Origin: Linum tenue
Lineage: Eukaryota; Streptophyta; Magnoliopsida; Malpighiales; Linaceae
Direction of reading: 5' to 3'
Assembly: GCA_946122785.1 (NCBI GenBank)
Contig: CAMGYJ010000004.1
Span: forward strand, 61,636,679 to 61,700,678
DNA length: 64,000 nucleotides
How positions within the stretch are numbered: the stretch's first letter is position 1; each line of letters begins with the position of its first letter. The notes beneath the pieces are model-generated. The model saw only the letters and a list, made by a program, of their open reading frames with translations. It had not been told where the DNA came from and made no database searches. The translations under genes were made by a program, and so were the position numbers. Positions 21,022 to 31,802 of the stretch are shown here, in pieces.

Positions 21022-22462
21022 TTACATTAAGGCTTAATACACTTGTATAGCCATAAGTATACACTTTGTGACAATAATAGCCAAATTTCAAAAAATACAC
21101 AAATATAGCCACGTTTTTTAAACTTGGTTGACAATTTTAGCCATTTCCGTTACAAACTTTAACACCGTCAACGACGTCATCAGTTAAGTGGATGTTAAAC
21201 TGACGTGGATGCCACTTGGACAACACATCATCTCCAACTAGACTTCTCATGCCACGTGGATGCCACATTGTATTTTAAAAAATAAATATAAACCTCAAAA
21301 TTTAATTTTCTTAGAAATAAATTATTATTTTAATTTTTAATTATCCTTAATCTCCCCTTTTCTTTTTCAGATCTGAGGCACAATAGGCCATCATCGTCTC
21401 AAGCGGTCCCGACGGTTAGAGCTTCCACCCACCGGACCCAATTCCATCTAAACTAGAAGAAATTGCCGAACCCAATTTCATCTAAAGCTTCCACCACCAC
21501 CGCTCTAGCTTCTTCTATGCGAATCAACTTCTATCCCCTGAAGGCTCTCAATCTCTCCTGCAAGCTCTGGATTTCTCGATGAAGAAAATTGGAAGAGGCA
21601 GCGGCACATCTGGAGAAGATAGGCGACGTTTCAGTTTGCGTTTCGCCTCTGTATGATTTGGAAGCAGAGGCAATTTGTGAGAAGACCTCTGCTTTCTTTA
21701 CTTCCTCCTCATTCTTCCTCGTTTTCCTTGACGGTGGTTGGAGTTTCGATCAGCAAGGATCCCTGATGCTTAGTGACGGCGCTGAAAAGGGTGTTTCTCT
21801 TATGATTTTCACTGCCAATGTATCGGCGATCTGCGCTGCCGAGTGGCCCTCGTTCTCGCAGATCTGTTTCACTCAGATCTGAATGATGAGCAGAGGGAGA
21901 AGGGAGATGAGAATGAGAATGGTGGCAGAAGGCGACAGAGGAGAAGTAGGTTCCTCTGCATCCACCCACCAATTAGGACGAAGGCAGATGATGTCGGTTC
22001 AGGCGACGGTAACCTCGCGACGAAGCAAGTCGATTGGAAGTTTCTACCCACCAATCTCGCCTAGACACTGCCATCGTCCACTGCATTCACCTTCGTCGCG
22101 ACCGTCTCCGTTTCCGATGCCATCACTTCACTCGCCTTTCCTTTGGGTCTCTACAAATCACTGCAACTGGTTCTTGTTCCAATTTAAGGTTGCAATCTGA
22201 AATTAGTGGGGTTAAAAGGTTTTGGTTATGTAGGAGACTTTATTTCCACCGATGAAGTGTTTGGACAGGAGAAGGAAGGCGAGAGGTTTTTGGTGGGAAT
22301 AACACGGCCCAAGGCCGGATGGAGGGTGGATCGACGGAGGGATGTGGCCGGCGATCAGGAGTTTTGGTGGAGGGGTTCGACTGCGGGGAGAGAAGTTGAA
22401 AGTGGGTAAAAGTCTAAAATGGTATAGTGAAGAGGGCGACTTTTGATCTTCTTTTTTCTTTC

Positions 22463-22864
22463 GGGTTAAAGACACATTTGGTCACTGAGATTACAAAATC
22501 GGGACATGTTTAGTCACTAGAATAAATTAATATCAAATTTGGTCACTACAATTACTAAAATAGGTCATATTGAGTCACTCTCCGTTAGTCTCCGTCCAAC
22601 TCCGTTAGTGGAGTCCGTTAAGTGCTGACATGGCTAACGGATGCGCCTAGTCAGCATCGTTTTGACCCAAAAATCATCATACCCGACCCGCCACGTCAGT
22701 TTCACCCGCCATGTCATACACCAACCCAACCATTAACCCAACCCGACCCAAAACCAAACTCAACCCACCTAACAAAAAAAAAAAACGCGACCTGTCCCCG
22801 CTCAGCCGCGCTCCAAACCAAAACGCCGCCGCCAAACTCAGCCGCAGCGGCAGCACTCTCCCGA
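22463..22864 (+). repeat. left terminal inverted repeat of the Pack-MULE
   Basis: It begins GGGTTAAAGACACATTTGG and ends GCAGCACTCTCCCGA. It is matched almost base for base by the minus strand of 24017-23615. The inner ~120 bp is GC-rich. Confidence 0.92.
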
Positions 22865-23387
22865 TCCGCCCCGCGCTCAACAATCCCATCGCCTGGACCG
22901 CCCTCGGCTCCACCAGATCCGCCTCCACACCCACCTTCCTACACCAATTCGCGAAAACGGCCCCGATCTTCCCCTCGCAGGCTCCAGATCTCGGCGGCGC
23001 GTTGTTGCTCCTCGGTCCCTGCCGCTGGTCCACCGTCTCGCCGCAGCGGATGGGGAATTTCGCAGTGGAACTCCCCGATTCGGAAGGGTTGGAGGACGAG
23101 CAGCAGGAGATCGAGTCCATCTCTTGCTCCGAAGAAACGCTCTCCACCTCCGACGAGGAGCAGGAGGCGCAGGCGGCGGAGTGAGGAAGGGATCTGGGTC
23201 CGAAAACGGAGTTCTGGGTGAGGCAGCGGCAGGTCCGGCAGAGCAGGAGGCGGAGGTGGCGGGAGACGAGGAAGTTGGCTTGGTGAACTCTGGCGTCGCA
23301 GTTGAAGCAGAGGAAGGCGTCGTCGGAGTTGCAGTAAACGTCCGGCGCTCCTGCGCAGAGCTCGCAGATCTTAGCCCGGTCCTCCAT
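22677..23387 (-). CDS. captured single B-box zinc-finger protein fused to TIR-encoded tail
   Basis: An open frame of 236 codons on the minus strand starts at the ATG at 23387. Residues ~8-50 form one B-box: CELC, a second pair in YCNSD/FLCFNCD, then VHQANFLVSRH. The next segment, LLLCRTCRCLTQ, fits the single-B-box group related to BBX28-BBX31, transcriptional co-regulators of light responses. A Ser/Glu-rich linker (SSSEVESVSSEQEMDS) and a conserved-looking FANWCRKVGVE block follow. From base 22864 on, the frame enters the terminal inverted repeat, which supplies the last ~62 residues up to the stop at 22677-22679. About 68 bp upstream of the ATG the minus strand reads TATTTAAT, a possible captured TATA box. 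The parental gene is not in this window. Expression and function are unknown. Confidence 0.8.
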   Translation of the reverse strand: MEDRAKICELCAGAPDVYCNSDDAFLCFNCDARVHQANFLVSRHLRLLLCRTCRCLTQNSVFGPRSLPHSAACASCSSSEVESVSSEQEMDSISCCSSSNPSESGSSTAKFPIRCGETVDQRQGPRSNNAPPRSGACEGKIGAVFANWCRKVGVEADLVEPRAVQAMGLLSAGRIGRVLPLRLSLAAAFWFGARLSGDRSRFFFLLGGLSLVLGRVGLMVGLVYDMAGETDVAGRV

Positions 23388-23614
23388 TGAATCAAAAAGA
23401 ATTCAGAAACGAGAGAGGAAGGAAGAATGGGTGGTGATTGTTAGAAGTGATGGGATTAAATAGAAATGGTGGGAAGGTAAAAGGGGGAAACGAATCTTGT
23501 GGTGAGAAATAGAGGGGAAGAGATTTTGGGGAGGGAGGGAATTGAGGAAGAGAGATTCAAGGAGAGAACAGAGAGAGAGAGAGAGGTTGGATCGGTGGTG
23601 TTTTCTGGTGTTTT

Positions 23615-24017
23615 CGGGAGAGTGCTGCCGCTGCGGCTGAGTTTGGCGGCGGCGTTTTGGTTTGGAGCGCGGCTGAGCGGGGACAGGTCGCGTTTTTTTT
23701 TTTTTTGTTAGGTGGGTTGAGTTTGGTTTTGGGTCGGGTTGGGTTAATGGTTGGGTTGGTGTATGACATGGCGGGTGAAACTGACGTGGCGGGTCGGGTA
23801 TGATGATTTTTGGGTCAAAACGATGCTGACTAGGCGCATCCGTTAGCCACGTCAGCACTTAACGGACTCCACTAACGGAGTTGGACGGAGACTAACGGAG
23901 AGTGACTCAATATGACCTATTTTAGTAATTGTAGTGACCAAATTTGATATTAATTTATTCTAGTGACTAAACATGTCCCGATTTTGTAATCTCAGTGACC
24001 AAATGTGTCTTTAACCC
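23615..24017 (-). repeat. right terminal inverted repeat of the Pack-MULE
   Basis: Inverse copy of 22463-22864. The differences I can see are G for A in GACRTGGC and an A-run of 13 instead of 12. Confidence 0.92.
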
Positions 24018-24352
24018 TTTTTCTTTCAATTAATAAAATTACAAGGGTAGCTTTCCACTTAGCATGCCATGTTGATAAAAAAAATGCCATGTCATCAAGT
24101 ACCGTTTGTTCAGTCAGCAATTATGAGAAAACCGTTAATTTTATGGACGGAATGGCTATATCTGTGTATTTTCCAAAATGTGGCTATTATTGTCACAATG
24201 CGAATAGTTATGGCTATGGAGTTGTATTTTGCCTTACATTAACAATCTTGGGAGGAATAGCATCCGCCGTCTAAATGAAAGGACATTATTAGGGCTTTGC
24301 CGATCTCTTCTTTTCTTCGTTTCCGGCGGCCTCGTTTTGCCCCAACGCCGCC

Positions 24353-25681
24353 ATGGCGATCAGGAATTGCAACTCCGCTGTGAGAAAACGCAGACGAGTC
24401 ATGCTCAATTCCGAAGTAGCAAACCCAGAACCCGTCGTCGCCAAACTCGTAGACGATGTCCTGGTCGAAATCCTGATCCGCCTCCCAAACCCTAGATCCG
24501 CCTGCCGATGCAAACCCGTCTGCAAGCGGTGGAACTCCCTCATCTCCACCACCCAATTCAATCGCCGCTTCGTCTCGCTCAGAACCAAAACCGAGGACGA
24601 CAATTTTTTCATCGCCTCATCGGACGCCGCCGCCCCGTTGAAATCCATCCTCTGCTTTCTCCCACCCCTGCCTCCCAAAATCCGACGCCGTTTCCGGGTC
24701 CTCGATTCCTTCAAGGACTTGCTTCTGTGCGGGTTCCCCGACAAGATCAATGGTGGGTACTGCTCGCATTCTTACTTGATCTGCAATCCGTTTTCGAAGC
24801 AGTGGATCGCTCTTCCTTTAGCGCCTAGGAAGCCGCTGAACCTCAGAGTGGTTGCGCGGCGCAGCAGCAAATCGATTGCTTTTGACCTAGGAGGGGGGAA
24901 ATCGTTTACTTATTTCCACGACTACGAATTCCGGGTCGTGTTGATGCATCAGTGGAAGCCGTACTGGCGGAATCCTACTGTGTTCGATGTTTTCTCTTCG
25001 GAGTCGGGGGAATGGTTGGAGAAGGTTTGTGTTCTCAAACCTGATGTAGGGCCGTGCTCGAGAAATGTAGTTTCGTGCAACGGGGAGTTGTTTTGGCCCG
25101 GTCGTCCTGGCATTGACGATCGCTGCGTGGTCGATGCGTTCGATGCGTTCAGCCTTGAATCCCCTCCGGCTCGAATCCGTGATTCTTCTTGTTTTGATGA
25201 TGAATCCACCAGGCTGGCTGCTAAATTTTGGGATATTTCGATCTCGCAAGGTGCTCTGCACGTCATCATACTCAGAAACTGTGGTCGGAGGAGCACATTG
25301 ACCCTATGGAGGCTGGGGCGAAACCGTCAGTTTTGGAGGAGACAGTATCACGACGTGCTGCTCGATACATCGAATTGCGAGGAATTTCGAGAATCCGAGT
25401 GTTGTGCACTGGTTCTGCATCCCGAAGATTCCGAAATTGTCTTCTTGGAGATTCTCCATCGTGGGGGAAATGGGTCCTCTGTCTTCTGGTGTAATCTGAG
25501 GAAGGGCGAGCTAGAGCTCTTTGATCGAGTGAGATGTCGTCGTCGCGAGTCTCTTTGGAGGGTGTTCCAGCCTCGATTGGATGACTGTTTGCCTACTATG
25601 ATTCTTCCAAGGTACGATGAACTGCGAGGTAAGTATGATGGAAGCCTCCATTGTTTGGTTTCAGAGCAGCGGAGCAGCTAG
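24353..25681 (+). CDS. F-box protein
   Basis: A single-exon gene of 442 aa. The F-box at about residues 30-70 reads LVDDVLVEILIRLPNPRSAC...CKPVCKRWNSLISTTQFNRRF, the Skp1-binding fold that links targets to an SCF ubiquitin ligase. The rest resembles the F-box-associated regions of plant F-box proteins, with YLICNPFSKQWIALPLAPRK, VFSSESGEWLEK and Trp-rich beta-type blocks (LTLWRLGRNRQFWRRQ), but no Kelch or LRR motif is clear. The target is unknown. The start ATG at 24353 gives a basic N-terminus (RKRRR). A Mutator-like nest ends 120 bp upstream, so the promoter must lie within transposon sequence or be very short. Confidence 0.85.
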   Translation: MAIRNCNSAVRKRRRVMLNSEVANPEPVVAKLVDDVLVEILIRLPNPRSACRCKPVCKRWNSLISTTQFNRRFVSLRTKTEDDNFFIASSDAAAPLKSILCFLPPLPPKIRRRFRVLDSFKDLLLCGFPDKINGGYCSHSYLICNPFSKQWIALPLAPRKPLNLRVVARRSSKSIAFDLGGGKSFTYFHDYEFRVVLMHQWKPYWRNPTVFDVFSSESGEWLEKVCVLKPDVGPCSRNVVSCNGELFWPGRPGIDDRCVVDAFDAFSLESPPARIRDSSCFDDESTRLAAKFWDISISQGALHVIILRNCGRRSTLTLWRLGRNRQFWRRQYHDVLLDTSNCEEFRESECCALVLHPEDSEIVFLEILHRGGNGSSVFWCNLRKGELELFDRVRCRRRESLWRVFQPRLDDCLPTMILPRYDELRGKYDGSLHCLVSEQRSS

Positions 25682-27640
25682 CAACTCCTCCTAAGAAACG
25701 GGTATTGAACTTATCGTTCATTTGTACTTCAATCATTTGATCCTTTCTCGATCTGTCTTGCGCTTCAACAAAGTTGTCAAATGATTATAAGATGCTGCAC
25801 AGAACCTTTTCTCTAATGTCACTCTGTCGACATTGTTACTGTGTGGCTTCTAATCTTATCCTTCATTTGATTGATAGCTGGATCAACAGAAGAATGCTAG
25901 CAGAAGAAGGTCAACCAGTACTTGGACATCAGAGGAAGAACATGGCTGCAATAGAGATATCTATCTTCACACCGGATGCAATATTGCCCACTGATTCCTT
26001 CCTACGACCTTTTCCAGTTTGTGTCTGATTGTCAGTCGAAGGGACAATGTGATGAACATAGGACACAAACACGTCATATTCATATTTTTCTCAAAGTTTA
26101 TTGAAAGACTGAACGAGTATCGTCATTACGCTTAAAATTGGTACGCGCATAATACACAAATTTAACCACATTCTTTCCCGCAAGTAGTTGAGACGATAGA
26201 GTATAAACAATTTTGTACCCAAAGAAATCCATTATGACCTCCGAATCAAGGAAGTTGAATTACTACCAGAGAACAAAATTCATGTAGGTGCAAACATAGG
26301 ACCGATTCGTTAATTCAAAGTTGTATTATTTTCAAATACATAACGTTCATGTTGTTGGAGTTTTAACCATTTTAGCTTCATGCAGTGGAGCCTTGATGAT
26401 TTGTATTAGATTGTGTGTACTACCAATTTCTTTTCATTTTTTTAATTATCTAATTTGACTTATATTATGATTGTCTTAGAACAATTTCTGTCACATATGA
26501 TTTAGTATGATCCACAAATTTCCATGTCATTTTAATCATTTATTTTTTTAAATAAATTCCATTAAGCCAAAACTAAATAAGCATATATTCATCACTCATC
26601 ATCATCATCAATATTCAAACTTGCAACCTATGAGTTCAAATCATTATTATGACTTTCACATTTAACCAATAGATTAAGAGGTCGTTTGGATGGATCAATT
26701 AAAAAACTATATAATTTGGCCGATTGTCTCATTTTACAAAACGAGTCATTTAAAACGGGTCAATTTGAATTATCTGCCCCACCCTAGAGGCCAGAGGCAT
26801 GAGTCTCCAAGTATTGCCCAGGGGCATAAGGCTTGAGTCTTCCAGTCTAGTCCGGAGGTTGAAGGCATGAGTGCGCCAAATGTTTTAAACTATGATATAC
26901 CCTTGGCAAATAACAGTAATATTTGGGGCTCTTATATGCACTCACTTGTTCGATCTTATCTGGAGGTGAGGTATCTGTAGAGAGGAGAGGGTCGGCTCAG
27001 TAATCTATGCTCAGACGCCCAAGTTATTACGAGATATGGATAATGGTATATGTGAATGTAGAGAGAGAGTTTATAGATTGACCTTGAGTGGTCAAGCGGA
27101 GGAAGTGGAAGAGAAATCTTTGCTTGGAGGGCTTAACCCTTCTTATATAGGGTTTGGGGCCTCCTTGAGTGTGTTTGGGCCCAAGCTAAAACATCTTGCG
27201 ATGAGTTTAGACCCATTGATGATGTGGTAATTTGTCATACTAGACAGATTAATCTATATCTAAACGATTATAAACTTTTAAAGATTAGTACCCGTTTTTG
27301 TCATAGTCTCGCCTTATTAGGTTATAGTACACTGATCAAAATAATGTCAAATCCTCCAAAGCGCATGTGAGCGTTTAAGTTGAATTTTCACATCAACCTT
27401 CATCCCTCGTCTGTAACCTATTTCCCCACTCTGGCTTATGCCTAATAATACAAAAAAAAAAAACATTCTTCGCCATCAAAGATCCTCTCTTTTCTTAGAG
27501 AAAAGATTAATCGGCTAGCGGGAACCAATTATTTATCGTTTAATCAGTTATCAATGTAACTGTTACTCATCGACTCCGATTAGGTTATCGGTCACACCGC
27601 TAATAGGATAACCATTTACCTGTGCCCAACATAAATATAC
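25682..27640. other. intergenic, 3' side of the F-box gene; possible transposon debris
   Basis: The first ~350 bp is probably F-box 3' UTR. From ~26740 to 27240 there is a GC-richer block with a CTTATATAGGG motif (near 27144), repeated AGGCATGAGT words and long purine tracts. It resembles LTR sequence, but I found no borders. Confidence 0.4.
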
Positions 27641-27770
27641 GAATTCAGTTTGTACCATAACAAAAAGTACAAATTCAGTTTATATCATAAAAAATTATAA
27701 AAAAATATAAATACAAACTGAATTTTACTAGAAGGTTAGAGATGCAAATTCAGTTTTTCTTCTTAAACCA
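27640..27770. repeat. cluster of short inverted AAATTCAGTTTGTA motifs
   Basis: Several copies of the word TTCAGTTT with flanking TACAAA or GTACC occur in both orientations. The same words recur at 42420-42640, near the next receptor-kinase genes, so this is a dispersed repeat family. Confidence 0.5.
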
Positions 27771-27868
27771 AAAGACAAACACTATAAAGCAATCATAAAA
27801 ATTGCTCTACTGAACTAAGATTAAACTAATTACTAAATATATTAATCCTCACGTTCCCGCCAAGTTAG

Positions 27869-28129
27869 GACTACCTAAAACAAAGAACTACGAGAGAAAA
27901 AGTTCCAACAGAAAATCCAAAGCCCAAGAAAACAACAAACTACCGCGTTGAAAAGCTTCGTCGACGCCTAGAAGCAAACACAACGCCCGACGCGCAGCTC
28001 TCCAAGACTCCCTTCACGGATGAGGATGGCGACCGCGCCCTCGTGCTCGGCTTTTGGGTGGGCTCGAAGTTTATCAGAGAATACAAGGTTCAGCTAATCC
28101 CGTACAACGTGACATCTTGGCTTGACTGA
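27869..28129 (+). other. open stretch without ATG, unassigned
   Basis: Eighty-six codons stay open between stops here, ending in FWVGSKFIREYKVQLIPYNV. There is no ATG in frame and I do not recognise the sequence. It lies ~250 bp upstream of the first receptor-kinase gene. It could be an exon remnant or chance. Confidence 0.25.
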
Positions 28130-28377
28130 ATGAAATGGCGGGCGACGACGAGGAAGACGACCCCCAAGTCAACACCACAATTTCGTTTTCCCATTTACCC
28201 GTCCTTTTCCTCCGACCTCAATTGATGACCTTCGTCGACCCAGAAATGGACAAGCAAGTTCCCTCGTTGAATATTACGCTTTTTCCCTATTGACTGACGC
28301 ACATCCACTCAACGAGTCGCCATTTATGGTGGTACACCAAGCTTCGATCTTTCTCAGTAGGGTTCTTTCCAATTCGA

Positions 28378-31300
28378 ATGGGTCGATTTGGGTTCTTCTT
28401 CTTTGCTCTGTTTCTTTGCTTCTCCGATTCCCTCGCTAACCTGACTTCTTCTTCTCCACTCTTCCCTAACCAAACCCTCATCTCCCCCAACCAGACTTTC
28501 GAATTGGGGTTTTTCGCTCCGGATAACAGCTCGGAAAACCGCTATTTAGGGATTCGATTCAAGCAAACTTCTCCCCAGGCGATTGTTTGGGTAGCCAATC
28601 GGGAAACCCCGGTGACGGATTCCGCGGCGAGGCTAATCATTAACGCCGGCGGGAATTTGGAGCTACAAGATGGGAGGCGGCGTCGTATTTGGTCGACCAA
28701 TGTTTCTACTTCTGCAGCAATCGCTTCGCTTCAAGAAGACGGCAACTTGGTGTTGAGGGACAGTTCGACGGGGCAGAATTTATGGCGGAGCGGCGATCAC
28801 TCCGGCGACACGCTCATCGAGGGGAGTTGGCTAATGTTCAACGCCAGCAACCCGACGGCTGAACCGTTCCGCCTCAACTCATGGAAATCTGCCGCCGATC
28901 CTTCCCCCGGCGAATTCACGGCCGGATTCCTCCTCCAAACCCCGCCGCAGGCGATCATACGGAGGAACCAAACGACGTATTGGAGGTCCGGTCCTTGGGA
29001 CAGAGCAAGGTTTACCAATATCCCAGACATGGACACCGATTTCCAGAGCTCACTCACACTGCTCAACGATCTAGATCAGGGTTTGGTTTATCTCTCCTTA
29101 CGTCCACCTAGAAACTGCACTTATACAACATTTGTAATGTCTTCATCAGGATCTCTGGAATTGAGGTGTTGGGATAGTATTAGAGGTTGGTATGTTAGGT
29201 GGCGGACTCCTAAATCTCAATGTGAGAATTATGGTTCATGTGGGGAGTTTGGTGTCTGTGAGAGGAATGATCCTTTGGTTTGCAACTGCTTGAAAGGATT
29301 TGTACCGAAATCGGAGGAGGAATGGAGGCAAGGGAACTGGTCTGGAGGTTGCATAAGAAGGACCGAGTTGTTATGTGGGACGAGTAATGTGAGTAGTACT
29401 GGAGTTGGGTTTTTGAAGTTGAGTGGAGTGAATGTTCCTGATTCTTCAGAGTTCATGAGGGTTTGGGACAATGGCGAATGCTCGAGGCAGTGCCTGAACA
29501 ACTGTTCATGCACTGCGTATTCGTATGTGAATGGGATCGGGTGTTTAATGTGGACAGAGAAGGTTGTGGATTTGCAGGAGCTGGAGTTTGCTGGGCAGGA
29601 TTTGTATCTTCGTCTAGCAAGTACAGATTTAGGTGAGCATCAGGGATCGGTTAAGCCAGCCAGTTAACTATAAACCGCACATTCGTTCGTTGAATGATTT
29701 TGGGATTTCATCTGCTAAAGATTGCTGCTTTACTTCCTTTTTCTTTCTCAGCTGACGGGAAGAAGCAGTCTGCAAGGCTGATCGTTTTACTACCCACTAT
29801 TCTGGGAACCCTTGTCATTGCTGCTTTGGTTTTGGGTTTGATAATGTGGAGGAAAAGAAGGGTAAATACAACGAAGGGTACGTAATTAATCAGCTTTGAT
29901 TACAAGATTCTGTCATAAAGGTTATGCTTGAATTTTTTTGATGGGCCTTGAAGCTCTTTTTGAGAGTGATAGTACTGTAATGTGGTTCTTGTAGGTGGAA
30001 CTGACAACTCGAGTGCACCTTCGAAACGGCTTACATATGTGCCTAAGGGTTACCCAGACGAGCTGGACGAGTCATTGGAGCTGCCCATGTTTGATTTGGA
30101 GAGCATTGAGACAGCGACAGACAGTTTCAACACAGAAAACTTGCTTGGCCGAGGAGGCTTTGGTCCTGTTTATAAGGTACATGATTCATTCTACAGACTG
30201 CTCCTTACAAGTTGAGCTATTGCGACAAATTGTTAAGACATTGTATCAGATCCTTTGATGGCTGAAAGGCTGATAACCTTCGTCCAATGCACAGGCCAAG
30301 CTACCGGATGGGAAGGTTGTGGCGATCAAAAGGCTCTCGAGCAGCTCAGGACAGGGCGCAGATGAATTCAAGAACGAAATCATGTTGATATCTAAACTGC
30401 AACACAGGAATCTCGTGAGACTGGTGGGTTGCTGCATTGACAATCTGGAAAAGATCTTGATCTATGAGTATATGCCCAATAAAAGCTTGGACTGTTACCT
30501 CTTTGGTTGGTTTCTTGCTCTACTCTCCCTTTTGTGCTTCGTTTTGCTGGTGATCTGAGAGTTTCTTCTCTCATGTTCTTTTTACCGTTGGTTGATCTCG
30601 ATTGTCGGCTTAGATTCAACGAAGAAGGCGGAGCTGGACTGGCCAAAACGTTTCAACATCATACACGGAATTGCTCGAGGGCTTCTGTATCTCCACCGCG
30701 ACTCGTGTTTGAGAATCATACACAGAGATTTGAAGGTCAGCAACATTCTTCTCGACGAGAAGATGAACCCAAAGATATCGGATTTCGGGTTAGCCAGGAA
30801 TTTCGAGGGGACACAGGATTTGACTAGTACTCACAGGGTAGTGGGAACATTGTAAGTAGACTCTTGCCCTAGAACACTTCTTCTCTTTTACCATTCCCAG
30901 CTGATGCTGCAACATAGTTACTGATCTTCATTGCGTTTGATCTCAAATTTGAAGGGGGTACATGTCGCCGGAGTACTTACTGGCCGGGATGTTCTCGGAG
31001 AAATCTGACGTGTTCAGCTTTGGAGTACTCGTGTTGGAAATCGTTAGTGGCAGGAAAACTACCAGCTTCCATTACGAAGAGCACCATCCCAGTCTTCTTT
31101 CTTTTGTAAGTTGCACGCGTGGTGCGAACCAAAGTTGCTGATCCAACTTCACAGCAATCTTTTGTACTTGATGCTAACAAGGTGTGTTTTTTTTCTTCCC
31201 CCAGGCATGGCGATCATGGGACGAAAGCAGGGGAGTGGACATGGCCGACCAGACAGTGGCCGAATCGAGCAACCCGTCGGAAGTGAGCAGATGCGTGAAC

Positions 31301-31525
31301 GTTGGACTGCTCTGCGTGCAAGACCATGCTTCTGACAGGCCAACAATGGCGGGCGTGGTCTCAATGCTTAATGGTGAAACAACTCTCCCCCAGCCGAATA
31401 AACCGACGTACACATTCCAGAACAAGACCCCGAATCCTGCGATCTACTATCCTCAATCTTCTTCCAGTGCGGAGAAATGGTCCATCAACGACTTGACTGA
31501 ATCTATCATCGTTGAAGGCCGATGA
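28378..31525 (+). CDS. G-type lectin S-receptor-like Ser/Thr kinase (gene A)
   Basis: A plasma-membrane receptor kinase of 827 aa. Seven exons: 28378-29632, 29752-29877, 29995-30176, 30295-30505, 30614-30851, 30955-31105 and 31205-31525. Exon 1 encodes the whole ectodomain: a Phe-rich signal peptide, a bulb-type lectin domain ([28 protein letters not shown]), the S-locus glycoprotein region ([11 protein letters not shown]), an EGF-like Cys block ([13 protein letters not shown]...CNCLKGF) and a PAN domain ([16 protein letters not shown]). Exon 2 is the membrane span. The kinase has [16 protein letters not shown] (Lys), [11 protein letters not shown] and DFGLARNF, so it is an RD kinase with all key residues. 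The C-terminus ends in VEGR, as usual in the SD1 group. Ligand unknown; the family acts in defence, self-incompatibility and growth signalling. Confidence 0.93.
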
Positions 31526-31802
31526 AAATTACATGTTTGCAAGTACATAGTTAAGGGATAGTATCGATGTAAGTATAGATCATTGCTACAATTTTGATTT
31601 ATAATTCGATTCTTGAACCATCAGAAATTATGCGTTTCGTCGATTGAAATCAGTCGTCGTATAGTTAGTTGGTCTATGTAAAGTTCTATGTAAGCTCTGT
31701 GTTGGGCTTCAGCTCTGTAGTCTGTATACATGTCACTTAAACTTAGCGGCCCAAGCCCGCCGGTAAGAAAAAGAAAGGTGGAACACGAAGAGCACAGGTG
31801 TA

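Larger units (their letters stand above)
22453..24027. mobile_element. Pack-MULE with ~402-bp terminal inverted repeats carrying a B-box gene
   Basis: The element spans 22463-24017 (1555 bp) and is flanked by a perfect 10-bp repeat TTTTTCTTTC (22453-22462 and 24018-24027). Its ends are inverted repeats of 402 bp (22463-22864) and 403 bp (23615-24017). Reading by eye they differ by one substitution and one base in an A-run, so the insertion is young. The ~750-bp interior is not repeated: it holds a B-box zinc-finger coding sequence with its 5' leader on the minus strand. No transposase is encoded. This is the structure of a Pack-MULE, a non-autonomous Mutator-like element that has captured host gene sequence. 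Confidence 0.9.
21022..24242. mobile_element. older Mutator-like element (outer), split by a nested Pack-MULE
   Basis: The outer element runs from 21031 to 24233. It is flanked by a perfect 9-bp target duplication TTACATTAA (21022-21030 and 24234-24242), the size made by Mutator transposases. Its ends are inverted repeats: left GGCTTAATACACTTGTATAG, right (read inward on the minus strand) GGCAAAATACAACTCCATAG, sharing TAGCCATAA and TGACAATAATAGCCA blocks over ~110 bp and then diverging. The interior (about 21240-22452) is GC-richer and may hold captured gene pieces; none was identified. There is no transposase. A younger Pack-MULE interrupts it close to its right end. Confidence 0.78.

Noticed and set aside
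22622..23221. 199-codon plus-strand open frame (Pro/Ser/Arg-rich)
   Set aside because: It is the antisense of the captured B-box sequence plus the left inverted repeat. The B-box pattern is on the minus strand.
23403..23858. 151-codon minus-strand open frame rich in Pro/Ser/His
   Set aside because: It starts in the Pack-MULE's right inverted repeat and repeats the same residues as the plus-strand frame at 22622, because the two arms are inverse copies. It is a by-product of the repeat, not a gene.
25774..26028. 84-codon frame just after the F-box gene
   Set aside because: Probably 3' UTR of the F-box gene; no domain.
26740..27240. Possible LTR with a CTTATATAGGG promoter-like motif
   Set aside because: No TG...CA borders, primer-binding site, polypurine tract or target duplication could be defined, so it is only mentioned within the intergenic entry.
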